Below, one piece after another: positions 14,090 to 21,737 of a DNA stretch of 21,737 nucleotides. Made by a program: the position numbers and the translations under genes. The notes under the pieces were generated by a model. The model had not been told where the DNA came from and made no database searches. It was given only the letters and a program-made list of their open reading frames with translations. Within the stretch, counting starts at the first letter, position 1. Each line of letters opens with the position of its first letter. The DNA is from CAYPZU01 sp964415395 (GTDB taxonomy: Bacteria; Chlamydiota; Chlamydiia; Chlamydiales; SM23-39), in NCBI GenBank assembly GCA_964415395.1, contig CAYPZU010000035.1:1-21737 (forward strand), in the 5' to 3' direction.

Positions 14090-15571
14090 ATGCACGCGAT
14101 CGAAGGTTTAAAAGTCGTCACCGCCCAGGAAATGGCCCGCATAGAGAAACGGGCCGTTGAAAAAGGCTTCAAAGAAGAAAAATTCATGGAAGAGGCGGGG
14201 CGGAAAACGGCCGCCGCCGTGATGGAATTTTGCGCGGAAAGGGGCTTGCCGAAAACTGTTTTGCTCCTGGCAGGCAAAGGGAACAACGGAGGCGACGCCT
14301 ACGCGGCAGGGATTTCTTTGCTCGACGAGGGATTCAAGGTGCGGGCCTACGCAGTGTATAGCGAGGCGGAATGTTCGCCGCTGAACCGGAAATTTCAGGA
14401 GAAATTCAGGAAGAAAAAAGGCCGGATCGATCAGGCTTTGGAAGTAGAGGAAGCCGTGGTTGTCGATGGGCTTTTGGGGACCGGCTTCAAGGGAAAGGTC
14501 GAGGAGAGGCTGGCAGAGATCATCCGCTGGGCGAACGATCTGGGCAAGCCGATCGTCGCGATCGATATTCCTTCGGGGCTGAACGGGACGACAGGGGAGG
14601 CGGAGTGCGCGATTTTGGCGGACGAGACGGTCGCTCTCGGGCTTCCCAAGATGGGATTTTTCTTAAGGCAGGGTTGGAACTGCGTCGGCCGGCTGCGGGT
14701 CGAAGATTTCGGGCTGCCCGACTGGGCTGCGAAAGAGGCGGAAGCGGTTGCGTATCTGCCGAACTGGAAGAGGCTGAGGCTGCCGAAAGTGATCCGGACG
14801 CGGCATAAGTACCAGGCGGGTTTCGTGGCGGGATTCGGCGGGTCGGAAGATCTGGCGGGCGCGTCGAAGCTGGCGGGACTGGGAGCGTTGAGAGCGGGCG
14901 CGGGGATCGTGAAGGTGTTTTCTTTGGGCGGAATCGGCGAGGCGCCGATGGAGCTGATCTGCAGGCGCTGGAGCGCAAAAGAGTGGAAAGAGGCGCTTGC
15001 CAAAGCGCAGGCGGTGTTTGTCGGGCCTGGATTGGGAAGATCGGCGGAAAGTTTGAAGTGGCTCAAAGTCCATCTGAAGGAGATCCGGCAGCCGTGCGTG
15101 CTCGACGCGGATGCGCTGGTTGGAGATTGGAAGGCGTTTCCTGAGATGGCGATTCTGACGCCGCACCGGGGCGAAGCGTTGAGGCTGCTGGGGCTGAAAG
15201 CGATGCCCGCCGAAGAAGAGCTGTTTGCAAAAACGATGCGCTTTTGCGAAAAGCATCAGGTTGTGATCGTTTTGAAAGGGGCTCCTACTTTTATTTTTGC
15301 GCCGGAGCGGGCGCCAGTGATCGTGCCGCGGGGCGATCCGGGGATGGCGACGGCAGGTTCAGGCGATGTGCTGACGGGAATTCTGGCGGCTTTGCTGGCG
15401 CAGGGGCTGTTCTGCTATGAAGCGGCGGTTCTCGGCGTTTGGCTCCACGCGCTTGCGGGCGAGGCGGCGGCAAAGGCGAAGACTTCATACGGGATGATCG
15501 CGAGCGATTTGATCGAGTCGCTGCCTGAGGCGTTTCAGGCGGTGATGAAGTGGAAAGAGGGGACGGCGTGA
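14090..15571 (+). CDS. nnr: Bifunctional NAD(P)HX epimerase / ADP-dependent NAD(P)HX dehydratase
   Basis: Repairs hydrated, inactive NADH and NADPH. The N-terminal half (~1-215) is the YjeF_N epimerase NnrE: LLLAGKGNNGGDAYAAGISL, VVVDGLLGTGFKG and IVAIDIPSGLNGTTGEAE. The C-terminal half (~235-493) is the ribokinase-like dehydratase NnrD: HKYQAGFVAGFGGSEDLAGA, VFVGPGLGRS, CVLDADAL, AILTPHRGEALRLLG and the catalytic loop MATAGSGDVLTGILAAL. 493 residues is normal for the two-domain form. The ATG at 14090 has GAGAGGA two bases upstream. Its last 37 bases overlap, tail to tail, the end of the epimerase gene on the other strand. It appears to be a single-gene unit. Confidence 0.95.
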   Translation: MHAIEGLKVVTAQEMARIEKRAVEKGFKEEKFMEEAGRKTAAAVMEFCAERGLPKTVLLLAGKGNNGGDAYAAGISLLDEGFKVRAYAVYSEAECSPLNRKFQEKFRKKKGRIDQALEVEEAVVVDGLLGTGFKGKVEERLAEIIRWANDLGKPIVAIDIPSGLNGTTGEAECAILADETVALGLPKMGFFLRQGWNCVGRLRVEDFGLPDWAAKEAEAVAYLPNWKRLRLPKVIRTRHKYQAGFVAGFGGSEDLAGASKLAGLGALRAGAGIVKVFSLGGIGEAPMELICRRWSAKEWKEALAKAQAVFVGPGLGRSAESLKWLKVHLKEIRQPCVLDADALVGDWKAFPEMAILTPHRGEALRLLGLKAMPAEEELFAKTMRFCEKHQVVIVLKGAPTFIFAPERAPVIVPRGDPGMATAGSGDVLTGILAALLAQGLFCYEAAVLGVWLHALAGEAAAKAKTSYGMIASDLIESLPEAFQAVMKWKEGTA

Positions 15572-16512
15572 TAGTGCTTGTACCACTCGATGAAGCGGAG
15601 GATTCCCTCTTCAAGCGAGATTGAGGGGCGGAAATTCAGCATCCGCTGGCTCTTTTCGATATCGGCGTACGTTTCGGTCACTTCACCCTGCTGCATCGGG
15701 AGCATTTCCTTAATCGCTTCTTTCCCGAGAGCTTCTTCGAGCAATTCGATGAGGTGGAGCAGGTTGACAGGGGAATTGTTTCCGAGATTGAACACTTCGC
15801 AGGGAGCGCCCAGGTCGATGGCGGCGATCGTCCCTTCCACGATGTCGTCGATGTAGGTGAAGTCGCGCCGCATGTGGCCGCGGTTGAACACCTGAATCGG
15901 CTGCCCTTCGCAGATCTGCCGCGTGAACCGGTAATAGGCCATGTCGGGGCGTCCCCACGGTCCGTAGGCAGTGAAGTAGCGGAGCGCGGTGACCGAGAGT
16001 CCGTGGAGGTGGTGGTAGGCGTGGGCCATCACTTCATTTGCTTTTTTCGTCGCGCCGTAGAGATTGGCGGGCTGGTCGGTTTTGTCGTCGACGCTGAAGG
16101 GGATTTTCTTGTTGAGGCCGTAGACGGAAGAGGAGGAGGCGTAGATCAGTTTCAGGCTGGGGAAGAGGCGGCACGCTTCGAGGACCGAGACGAACCCCTG
16201 GAGATTCGAGGCGACATAATCGTCGGGCGCGGAAAGCGAATGGCGCACGCCCGCCTGGGCGGCGAGGTGGACGACGTGGGTGATGCCGTGGCGCAGAAGA
16301 AGGAGTTTCAGAGCGTCCCGATCGCGGATATCTCCCGGGGCGATTTCGATTCCCTGCTTGCGGAGGATCTCAGCGCGGTCTTTTTTGAGCTGCGGATCGT
16401 AGTAGGCGTTGAAGTTGTCGAGACCGATGGCGAAATCGCCCCGTTTTTTGAGGCGCTGGGCCAGATGGAACCCGATAAAACCCGCTGCGCCTGTGATCAG
16501 TATCCTTTTCAT
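15535..16512 (-). CDS. UDP-glucuronate 4-epimerase (extended SDR, GAE/CapI type)
   Basis: Makes UDP-galacturonate from UDP-glucuronate for capsule, O-antigen or core sugars. 325 residues. The NAD-binding motif is ITGAAGFIGFHLA (TGxxGxxG, 7-14), the catalytic pair is Tyr152-x3-Lys156 (LYGATKKANE), and the upstream serines are in IYASSSSVYG. AAQAGVRHS and YFTAYGPWGRPDMA are the signatures that separate this enzyme from UDP-glucose 4-epimerases. The ATG at 16512 has no clear Shine-Dalgarno sequence. It is transcribed away from the wza-wzc-uxs operon across an 89-base spacer, suggesting one pathway under divergent promoters. UDP-glucose dehydrogenase, which would supply the substrate, is not in the window. 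Confidence 0.9.
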   Translation of the reverse strand: MKRILITGAAGFIGFHLAQRLKKRGDFAIGLDNFNAYYDPQLKKDRAEILRKQGIEIAPGDIRDRDALKLLLLRHGITHVVHLAAQAGVRHSLSAPDDYVASNLQGFVSVLEACRLFPSLKLIYASSSSVYGLNKKIPFSVDDKTDQPANLYGATKKANEVMAHAYHHLHGLSVTALRYFTAYGPWGRPDMAYYRFTRQICEGQPIQVFNRGHMRRDFTYIDDIVEGTIAAIDLGAPCEVFNLGNNSPVNLLHLIELLEEALGKEAIKEMLPMQQGEVTETYADIEKSQRMLNFRPSISLEEGILRFIEWYKHYHAVPSFHFITA

Positions 16513-16530
16513 CGGGAGCCGATTAAAATC

Positions 16531-16560
16531 TTGTTCTCATAAAAAAACTTGTGCTATACA
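16531..16560 (+). promoter_or_regulatory. Candidate promoter of the export operon
   Basis: TTGTTC (16531-16536), an 18-base AT-rich spacer and an extended -10, TGcTATACA (16552-16560), precede the lipoprotein gene by about 40-50 bases. It lies in the divergent spacer shared with the 4-epimerase. Matches to consensus are moderate (3/6 and 4/6 plus the TGn extension). Confidence 0.45.
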
Positions 16561-16601
16561 AAAGAGCCTCGATCATCTGTTTTCCATCTTAAAGGGCTGA
16601 A

Positions 16602-17675
16602 TTGATATTTTGCATGGGTTTTTTTCAGATATACCGACTCCTCCTCCTGACGGCGCTCCTGCTTGCGGGGTGCAGTGGCCCTTATATGGGCAAAGATGTT
16701 TTCGGCGCGGACGAGTTCGTGCTCGACTCCTATAAAATCCGCGAAGGGAAATTTTCGATCCTCGAAATGGAAGGGCTCTGCTGCGACGAACTCGACGAGG
16801 ACGCCCTCGAAGAGTATCAGGATCGGATCCATGAGGACGACGTATTGCAGATCGCGCTCTATCACCCGAAACGGGTCGATGTGGCGGAAGCGGTGCAGCA
16901 CATCGGAAACGCGGTCGGCTACCGCGTCGTGAACGGACAGATCGCTTTGCCCGATCTGCCGCCGGTGGAAGTGGCGGGGCTGACGCTTGAAGAGGCGCGT
17001 CTCAAAATCCAGGACCATTACCAGGACCATATCCGCGAAATCGAAGTGTTCCTCACCTATAAAGAGAGGATCTCCCGTAAGGTCGAGCTGGCGGGACTCG
17101 TCGCCATCCCGAGCGTCCCGGTGGATGGAAGGATCCGCCTTTTCGAGGTTCTTTCAAAAGCCCGGGTTCCTCCCGAGGCGAACCTTTTTAAAAGCTATGT
17201 GATCCGCAGCGGCTGCATGATGCCGGTCGATCTGAACAAGCTGCTCAAAGAAGGGGACATGACCCAGAACATCGTCATGTGCGGCGACGACAAGATCTAT
17301 ATCGCCGAGCCTGGGGCGGCGAGCCTGATGGTGATGGGCGAAGTGGCCCGCGAGCGGTCGATCCCGCTGCCGAGAGGGTCGATGTCGCTCCGCCACGCGT
17401 TGGCTGAAGCAGGCGGCATCCCCTATACGGGCGATAAGTCGTACATTCAGGTGATCCGCGGCTCGATCGCGAAACCGAAAATTTATACGCTGAACTGGGA
17501 GCATGTGATCCATCTGCCGAACGACAGCCTTCTCCTGATGCCGGGGGATATCGTCTACGTGGCGGCCAAGCCGATCACCGAGTGGAACCGGTTTATTTCG
17601 CAGCTTCTCCCGAGCTTCACAGGGCTTGAAGTGGTTGGCAAAGGGTGTTCGAGCTGGGGGGTCTTCATCCCGTGA
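16602..17675 (+). CDS. Wza-type outer-membrane polysaccharide export lipoprotein
   Basis: Forms the outer-membrane channel through which capsular or exopolysaccharide leaves the cell. 357 residues from TTG 16602, which has AAAGGG five bases upstream, or 353 from ATG 16614; both leave the same lipoprotein signal, LLLLTALLLAG|CSG. A serine follows the lipidated cysteine, consistent with outer-membrane sorting. After it come the polysaccharide-export domain (EDDVLQIALYHPKR through VEVFLTY-like strands) and SLBB-type repeats (VELAGLVAIPSVPV near 160; MVMGEVARERSIPLPRGSMSLRHAL near 240). The C-terminus contains a tryptophan-bearing amphipathic stretch (TEWNRFISQLLPSF), the position where Wza makes its membrane helix. 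It overlaps the co-polymerase gene by GTGA. Polysaccharide chemistry cannot be read from the sequence. Confidence 0.88.
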   Translation: MIFCMGFFQIYRLLLLTALLLAGCSGPYMGKDVFGADEFVLDSYKIREGKFSILEMEGLCCDELDEDALEEYQDRIHEDDVLQIALYHPKRVDVAEAVQHIGNAVGYRVVNGQIALPDLPPVEVAGLTLEEARLKIQDHYQDHIREIEVFLTYKERISRKVELAGLVAIPSVPVDGRIRLFEVLSKARVPPEANLFKSYVIRSGCMMPVDLNKLLKEGDMTQNIVMCGDDKIYIAEPGAASLMVMGEVARERSIPLPRGSMSLRHALAEAGGIPYTGDKSYIQVIRGSIAKPKIYTLNWEHVIHLPNDSLLLMPGDIVYVAAKPITEWNRFISQLLPSFTGLEVVGKGCSSWGVFIP

Positions 17676-20527
17676 CGGAGAAGCCGATTTCCTTCGATCC
17701 AGAGGAGCGCATTTTCACTCTGTCCGATGTGCAGCGGCTTTTTCGGAAGCAGAAGAAGCGGCTCGTGAAAATGGCCTGGATCGGCGGGTTTTGCGCCTTT
17801 TCCTTCGCGGCGATCAAAGCGCCGAAGTACCGGATCGAGGCGACGTTTAAAGAAGGCGTTGAGAAGTCGGGGGCTGACAGCGCCCTGAAAGATCTTCTCG
17901 GCGGACTCTCGACGGCTCAGCAGCCGCAGGCGGTCGCCCTGATGAAGTCGTATCAGGTGCTCAAGCCTCTTGTCGAAAAGATGGGTCTCCAGGCGAATGC
18001 GGGAAAGCCCGGGTTCATCGCCTTCAAGGCGCTCCGCCGAGTGAAAGAGAATCTGCTGGCCGAGCTTCAGATGCCGCTGCAGGATATCGACTGGTTTGAG
18101 TTCCGCGACGTGATTTATGAAGGCGAACAGAAATATGTTTTGGCGCTCCGCTTTTCCGACGCGGATCATTTTACGGTTTTGGGCTCTGGGTTAAAGGAAA
18201 TCGAAGGAACCGTGGGCGTTCCTGTAGCGCTTCCAGGAATCTGTTTTACGGTGGCCCAGACTCCTTCATCGCTTAAATTGAATAAGAGTTATTCCGTCAC
18301 GGTCGATTCGTGGATTGAGACAGCGAAGAGTCTCCGCGGCCAGCTCCAGATCGTCGGCCATAAAACAAACAAGTCGATCTACGACCTCGCCTTTTTCCAC
18401 AGGAACCGGCAATTCGGCGTCGAGCTGTTGAACGGACTGATGGAGCAGTACCGGATCTATCTGAAGGAAGACCATGACCATCTGGCGAAAGAGCAGATCG
18501 CCTATCTCGAAGAGAGGCAGGAGCAGCTCTACGGCAAGATGTCTTCGATGTTCGACGAGCACGCCGCTTACCTCAGCCGCAATCTCGAAGAGAAAGGGGT
18601 GCTGGCGCTCAAACAGGAAAGCGAGAGCCTCCTCACTCCCCATCAGCAGATGCTCTCGAAAATCTTCCAGATCGACGTCGAAATGGGGCGCCTCGACCAG
18701 ATCGAAAAAGAACCCAGGCCGCTGGCTTTTGACGATGGGTCGTTTTCCCATGGGCTGGTCCAGATTTCCCACACTCTGCAGGATCTCAAACAGCAGCGCG
18801 ACCTTTTGGAACTGTCGCTTCATCAGCACCAGTCGTTCGTCGACGACCGTTTAGCGGCGAGAAGGCAGGAGCTGCGCGAAGTCCGGAGCCGGCGCGAGGC
18901 GGTGCAGGGGCTTCTCGAGTCGGTCGACCGGGAAACGGAAGTACCGCTCGCATCGTTCGACGCGAGCCGCGCATTGGCCGTATGGGCCCAGAAAATCCAC
19001 GAGACGCAGGGAGCCGAAGAGAGGGAAGACCTCGCCGAATATCTCGAAAATTTCGCCCGCCTTCTCTCTGTGCGCGAGAAGATGCTCCAGGAGCGTTTTC
19101 TTTACGGCAGCGATGCGCCGAAAGAGCTGGAAGGGATCGATCTGGCGACAGCCCGCAAGCTCTTCGTCGATTACAACGGCAAGCTCGACCAGGCTGAAGC
19201 CGCGATGCGCCATTTTACGCAGCTTAAAGGGCAGCTCGCCATGGACGGCTGCGAACTGAGCTCTCTCAGCTCGGTGCTCAGCGACCCTTTAAGCCAAAAC
19301 CTGATCGAATCGGCCTCTTCAATCGCTCTGAAACTGAAAGACGAAAAATACCACAGCGGCAAAGAAGGGGAGCGGTGGATCGCTGAACTGCAGCTGCAGA
19401 AGAAAATTCTCGGCGAGCACCTCGACCAGCTCTGCAAAGTCGAAGAACTGAACTCGGCTCTCGTGCGGGAAAAAATCGTAGGGCTGCAGCAGGTGAGCCT
19501 CGACTGCATCAACCGGCAGATTTCCGTTTTGAACGAACAGATCCAGGACGCAGTCAAAGAGCGGCGCCAGTCGCTCATCGAGGAAAAAAAGCTCCTCGAA
19601 AAGAAAATGCAGGAACTGAGGCTCCAGGCCTCCGACCTCCCCGAAAAATGGCGCAAGGAAAAATGGCTCGATCTGAAATCGGATTTGGGCGAAAAGATCA
19701 TGCAGACGATTACCGAGGTCGTCGAATCGAAGACGATCGGCCATCAGCTCCACCACGTCGAGTCGAAGCCGCTCGATTTCGCCGTGCTTCCTCTTCTTCC
19801 CCATAAACCGGGGCTCTTCTCTTTCGCTTTGCTGGGGGCTTTCGGAGCCGCATTCGGGGCGTTCTTCCTTTCGCTGATGCGCACGGTTTTGAAAGGATTT
19901 CCTTCTTCAGCGGAAAAGCTCCGCGCGATGCGCTTTCCGCTCCTGGGTGAAATCAGCGCCAATTGCGACGGCCCCGCTGTCGATCCAGTTACGGGCGGCG
20001 ATCTTGAACTGCTGCGGCAGATCGTCCTTTTTCTCGAAAGCCCCGCGCGCGGAAACGTCGTCGGCCTCATCTCCGGGCAAGGCCCCGATTATTCTTACGC
20101 GCTCTGCGAAAATTTGGCCCGCATCTCCCATAAATCGATTCTTGTCCGGTGCGATTTCGGCGCTAAATTCAATGCCGCAGACCTGCCCGGGCTCCTCCAG
20201 ATCTGGAAAGGGGAAATCGCCGAGCTGCCGATCCGCAAAGGGAAAGGGTACGATTGGATCACCGCGGGAGGGTTCACGCCGTACGGCTCCGAAGTGATCC
20301 AGTCGAAGCCGTTTGAAAAACTCCTCGAGATCCTGAAGAAGAATTACGACTGGGTTTTTATCCTGTCGCGCGCGCCGCTCGCATCCGCCGAGCCCCTCGC
20401 GGCGCTCCGCGTTTGCGACCGCGCCGTCGTTACTGTTGCGGGAGAACCAACTGAATTGTTGACACCGTTTGCAGATTGGGCTTACCATGATGGATGTCAA
20501 CGACTAACTTTTATCGCAAGCCCATGA
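17672..20527 (+). CDS. Wzc-type polysaccharide co-polymerase with degenerate tyrosine-kinase domain
   Basis: Inner-membrane protein expected to control chain length and dock onto the Wza-type channel. 951 residues from GTG 17672, which overlaps the upstream stop (GTGA) and follows a G-run; another GTG at 17645 is possible. Order: ~33 cytoplasmic residues, membrane helix at ~34-52, a large periplasmic part with heptad-rich coiled coils (~264-705), a second helix at ~716-735, then a cytoplasmic BY-kinase fold. The kinase signatures are eroded. The P-loop position reads SGQGPDYSY (801-809) with no Lys or Gly-Lys-Ser/Thr, Walker A' reads ILVRCDF (823-829), and Walker B reads WVFILSRAP (894-902) with Ser instead of Asp. 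The C-terminus has no tyrosine cluster. The coiled-coil region is longer than in E. coli Wzc (~720 aa in total). I infer a catalytically dead scaffold. Confidence 0.85.
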   Translation: MTEKPISFDPEERIFTLSDVQRLFRKQKKRLVKMAWIGGFCAFSFAAIKAPKYRIEATFKEGVEKSGADSALKDLLGGLSTAQQPQAVALMKSYQVLKPLVEKMGLQANAGKPGFIAFKALRRVKENLLAELQMPLQDIDWFEFRDVIYEGEQKYVLALRFSDADHFTVLGSGLKEIEGTVGVPVALPGICFTVAQTPSSLKLNKSYSVTVDSWIETAKSLRGQLQIVGHKTNKSIYDLAFFHRNRQFGVELLNGLMEQYRIYLKEDHDHLAKEQIAYLEERQEQLYGKMSSMFDEHAAYLSRNLEEKGVLALKQESESLLTPHQQMLSKIFQIDVEMGRLDQIEKEPRPLAFDDGSFSHGLVQISHTLQDLKQQRDLLELSLHQHQSFVDDRLAARRQELREVRSRREAVQGLLESVDRETEVPLASFDASRALAVWAQKIHETQGAEEREDLAEYLENFARLLSVREKMLQERFLYGSDAPKELEGIDLATARKLFVDYNGKLDQAEAAMRHFTQLKGQLAMDGCELSSLSSVLSDPLSQNLIESASSIALKLKDEKYHSGKEGERWIAELQLQKKILGEHLDQLCKVEELNSALVREKIVGLQQVSLDCINRQISVLNEQIQDAVKERRQSLIEEKKLLEKKMQELRLQASDLPEKWRKEKWLDLKSDLGEKIMQTITEVVESKTIGHQLHHVESKPLDFAVLPLLPHKPGLFSFALLGAFGAAFGAFFLSLMRTVLKGFPSSAEKLRAMRFPLLGEISANCDGPAVDPVTGGDLELLRQIVLFLESPARGNVVGLISGQGPDYSYALCENLARISHKSILVRCDFGAKFNAADLPGLLQIWKGEIAELPIRKGKGYDWITAGGFTPYGSEVIQSKPFEKLLEILKKNYDWVFILSRAPLASAEPLAALRVCDRAVVTVAGEPTELLTPFADWAYHDGCQRLTFIASP

Positions 20528-21486
20528 GAGACTTGAAGAGGAAGAGGATTCTTGTTACCGGAGGAGCCGGCTTTTTGGGCTCCCACCTGTGCGAGAGGCT
20601 TTTGAACGAGGGCCATGAAGTTCTCTGTCTCGACAATTTTTTCACCGGCGCGCGCCAGAACATCCTTCATCTGCTTGAAAATCCCTACTTCGAACTGATG
20701 CGCCACGACATCTGCTTCCCGCTCTACGTGGAAGTAGACGAGATCTACAATTTCGCCTGCCCCGCCTCGCCACTCCATTACCAGGCCGATCCGATCCAGA
20801 CGATCAAGACGAGCGTGCTCGGCGCGATGAACCTCCTCGGACTGGCAAAACGGCTCAAATGCAAAATCTTCCAGGCTTCGACGAGCGAAGTCTACGGCGA
20901 TCCCCACACCCATCCTCAAAGAGAGGACTATTGGGGCAATGTCAATCCGATCGGCATCCGCTCCTGCTACGATGAAGGGAAGCGGTGCTCCGAGACGCTC
21001 TTTTTCGACTATTTCCGGATGAACGAAGTGCCGATCAAAGTGGGCCGGATTTTCAACACCTACGGTCCCCGGATGCATCCGAACGACGGGCGCGTCGTCT
21101 CCAATTTCATCGTCCAGGCGCTCAAAAACGAGCCGATCACGATCTATGGCGACGGCCTGCAGACCCGTTCGTTTTGCTACGTCGACGATCTGATCGAAGT
21201 CGTCATCCGCCTGATGAATTCCGGCCCGCAGATCACCGGCCCGATCAACATCGGCAATCCGGCCGAGTTCCGCGTCATCGATTTGGCCAAACAGGTGATC
21301 GAGCTGACCGGTTCCCGCTCTCCCATCATCCACAATCCGCTTCCTTCCGACGATCCGAAGCAGCGCCGGCCCGACATCACCCGCGCGCGCCAGCTCCTCC
21401 ACTGGGAGCCGAAAATCGCGCTCCACGAGGGGCTCAAGTCGACCATCGCCTACTTCGAAAAAGCCCTCTGCGCCTCCGCCGTCTGA
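20524..21486 (+). CDS. UDP-glucuronate decarboxylase (UDP-xylose synthase)
   Basis: Converts UDP-glucuronate to UDP-xylose in an NAD-dependent SDR reaction. 320 residues. TGGAGFLGSH at 12-21, YNFACPASPLHYQADPIQTIK and FQASTSEVYGDPHTHPQ are diagnostic. The catalytic motif is Tyr149-x3-Lys153 within SCYDEGKRCSETL, and RIFNTYGPRMHPNDGRVVSNF follows. The ATG at 20524 shares four bases (ATGA) with the co-polymerase stop, favouring it over an in-frame ATG at 20494. Known relatives include Arabidopsis UXS and bacterial UXS enzymes. With the 4-epimerase it competes for one UDP-glucuronate pool. It is the last visible gene of the export operon and is followed by repeats. Confidence 0.93.
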   Translation: MRDLKRKRILVTGGAGFLGSHLCERLLNEGHEVLCLDNFFTGARQNILHLLENPYFELMRHDICFPLYVEVDEIYNFACPASPLHYQADPIQTIKTSVLGAMNLLGLAKRLKCKIFQASTSEVYGDPHTHPQREDYWGNVNPIGIRSCYDEGKRCSETLFFDYFRMNEVPIKVGRIFNTYGPRMHPNDGRVVSNFIVQALKNEPITIYGDGLQTRSFCYVDDLIEVVIRLMNSGPQITGPINIGNPAEFRVIDLAKQVIELTGSRSPIIHNPLPSDDPKQRRPDITRARQLLHWEPKIALHEGLKSTIAYFEKALCASAV

Positions 21487-21496
21487 GAAATAAGAA

Positions 21497-21702
21497 TAAC
21501 AGGATCGGCAGGATCCGGCAGGATCAGAAGCGATGATCACTCTTCTTTCTATCCTGAGACCGTTGCATAAGCCCCAGGCAACGGTCGAATAAGAAAAGAC
21601 AGGATAGGCATGATCGCAAGCGGCAGGATCTGCATGATAGATCATTCCATCATGCCTATCATGCCGACGTTTCGTCGATCATTTTCATCCTGTTTTTTTC
21701 TC
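21497..21702. repeat. Array of short aggat/atcctg modules with two long inverted repeats
   Basis: Non-coding DNA after the decarboxylase gene. It opens with a short direct series (aggatcggcaggatccggcaggat). A 9-bp hairpin follows, GACCGTTGC (21558-21566) / GCAACGGTC (21578-21586), with an 11-base loop. Next comes a perfect 12-bp inverted pair GATAGGCATGAT (21603-21614) / ATCATGCCTATC (21649-21660), then ATCCTGTTTTTTTCT, which resembles the right ends of copies A and B. It shares their ATCCTG modules but not their GC-rich hairpins. No coding frame is convincing in 21487-21737. The hairpins could end transcription of the export operon, though the T-run is not directly behind a stem. Confidence 0.6.
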
Positions 21703-21737
21703 GCACAACACAAGACAGTCGAGTAAAATGTTTTCCT

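Noticed and set aside
17645..17671. Upstream GTG start for the co-polymerase
   Set aside because: Possible, but GTG 17672 forms the GTGA overlap typical of this operon, and the extra nine residues add no feature.
20494..20523. Upstream ATG for UDP-xylose synthase
   Set aside because: The ATG at 20524 gives the ATGA junction with the co-polymerase stop, and the N-terminus then fits the family better.
20497..21645. Minus-strand open frame (382 codons) across the decarboxylase gene
   Set aside because: The plus strand encodes an unmistakable UDP-xylose synthase here; the antisense frame is Asp/Arg-rich and runs into the repeat array.
21497..21660. Repeated aggat/atcctg words considered as a CRISPR array
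   Set aside because: Units are only 7-12 bases, irregular in spacing and in both orientations, with no uniform repeats or spacers and no cas genes.
21729..21737. ATG at the right edge as the start of another gene
   Set aside because: Only three codons are visible and no ribosome site precedes it; it cannot be supported.

Overview
The window looks like chromosome from a chlamydia-like bacterium (phylum Chlamydiota), most likely an environmental lineage rather than Chlamydia itself. The evidence is gene content. mnmE-nth lie close to psd, as in Chlamydia (CT697-CT699 as I remember them). A eukaryote-like UDP-N-acetylhexosamine pyrophosphorylase sits directly before gpsA, as in CT715-CT714. There are also two large unrecognised proteins of host-interaction type. 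By eye the base composition is somewhat GC-rich for a chlamydia, while the promoters are AT-rich. The assignment is inference; no rRNA or other phylogenetic marker is present.

Layout. (1) 1-699: the 3' part of psd (+). (2) 759-9928: seven genes all on the minus strand, read right to left: a 697-aa orphan with an NPF-bearing tail, ruvC, ruvA, mnmE, nth, a PAP2 membrane phosphatase, and an 886-aa orphan carrying a C-x5-R motif. (3) 10057-13893: a tightly overlapping plus-strand operon of a waaF-type heptosyltransferase, a GT9/pyrophosphorylase fusion, and gpsA. (4) 14090-15571: bifunctional NAD(P)HX repair enzyme nnrE-nnrD (+), whose end overlaps tail-to-tail with a UDP-glucuronate 4-epimerase (-). 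(5) 16602-21486: a plus-strand operon of a Wza-type outer-membrane export lipoprotein, a Wzc-type co-polymerase with a degenerate kinase domain, and UDP-glucuronate decarboxylase (UDP-xylose synthase).

How the genes fit together. Blocks 3 and 5, plus the 4-epimerase, form a cell-envelope carbohydrate region: sugar-nucleotide supply (UDP-HexNAc, UDP-GalA, UDP-xylose), GT9 transfer to an LPS core, and a candidate export channel for a surface polysaccharide. gpsA and psd belong to phospholipid synthesis. ruvA, ruvC, nth, mnmE and nnr are housekeeping genes.

Intergenic DNA carries dispersed repeats. A hairpin-rich REP-like element is present in two well-matched copies (3538-3686 and 13894-14041). 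A related array of short aggat/atcctg modules lies at 21497-21702. A separate CACAGAG-type repeat occurs at 708-742 and in degenerate form at 3499-3527. The most interesting items are the C-x5-R protein, the NPF-tail protein, the GT9-pyrophosphorylase fusion, and the export locus with its pseudokinase.
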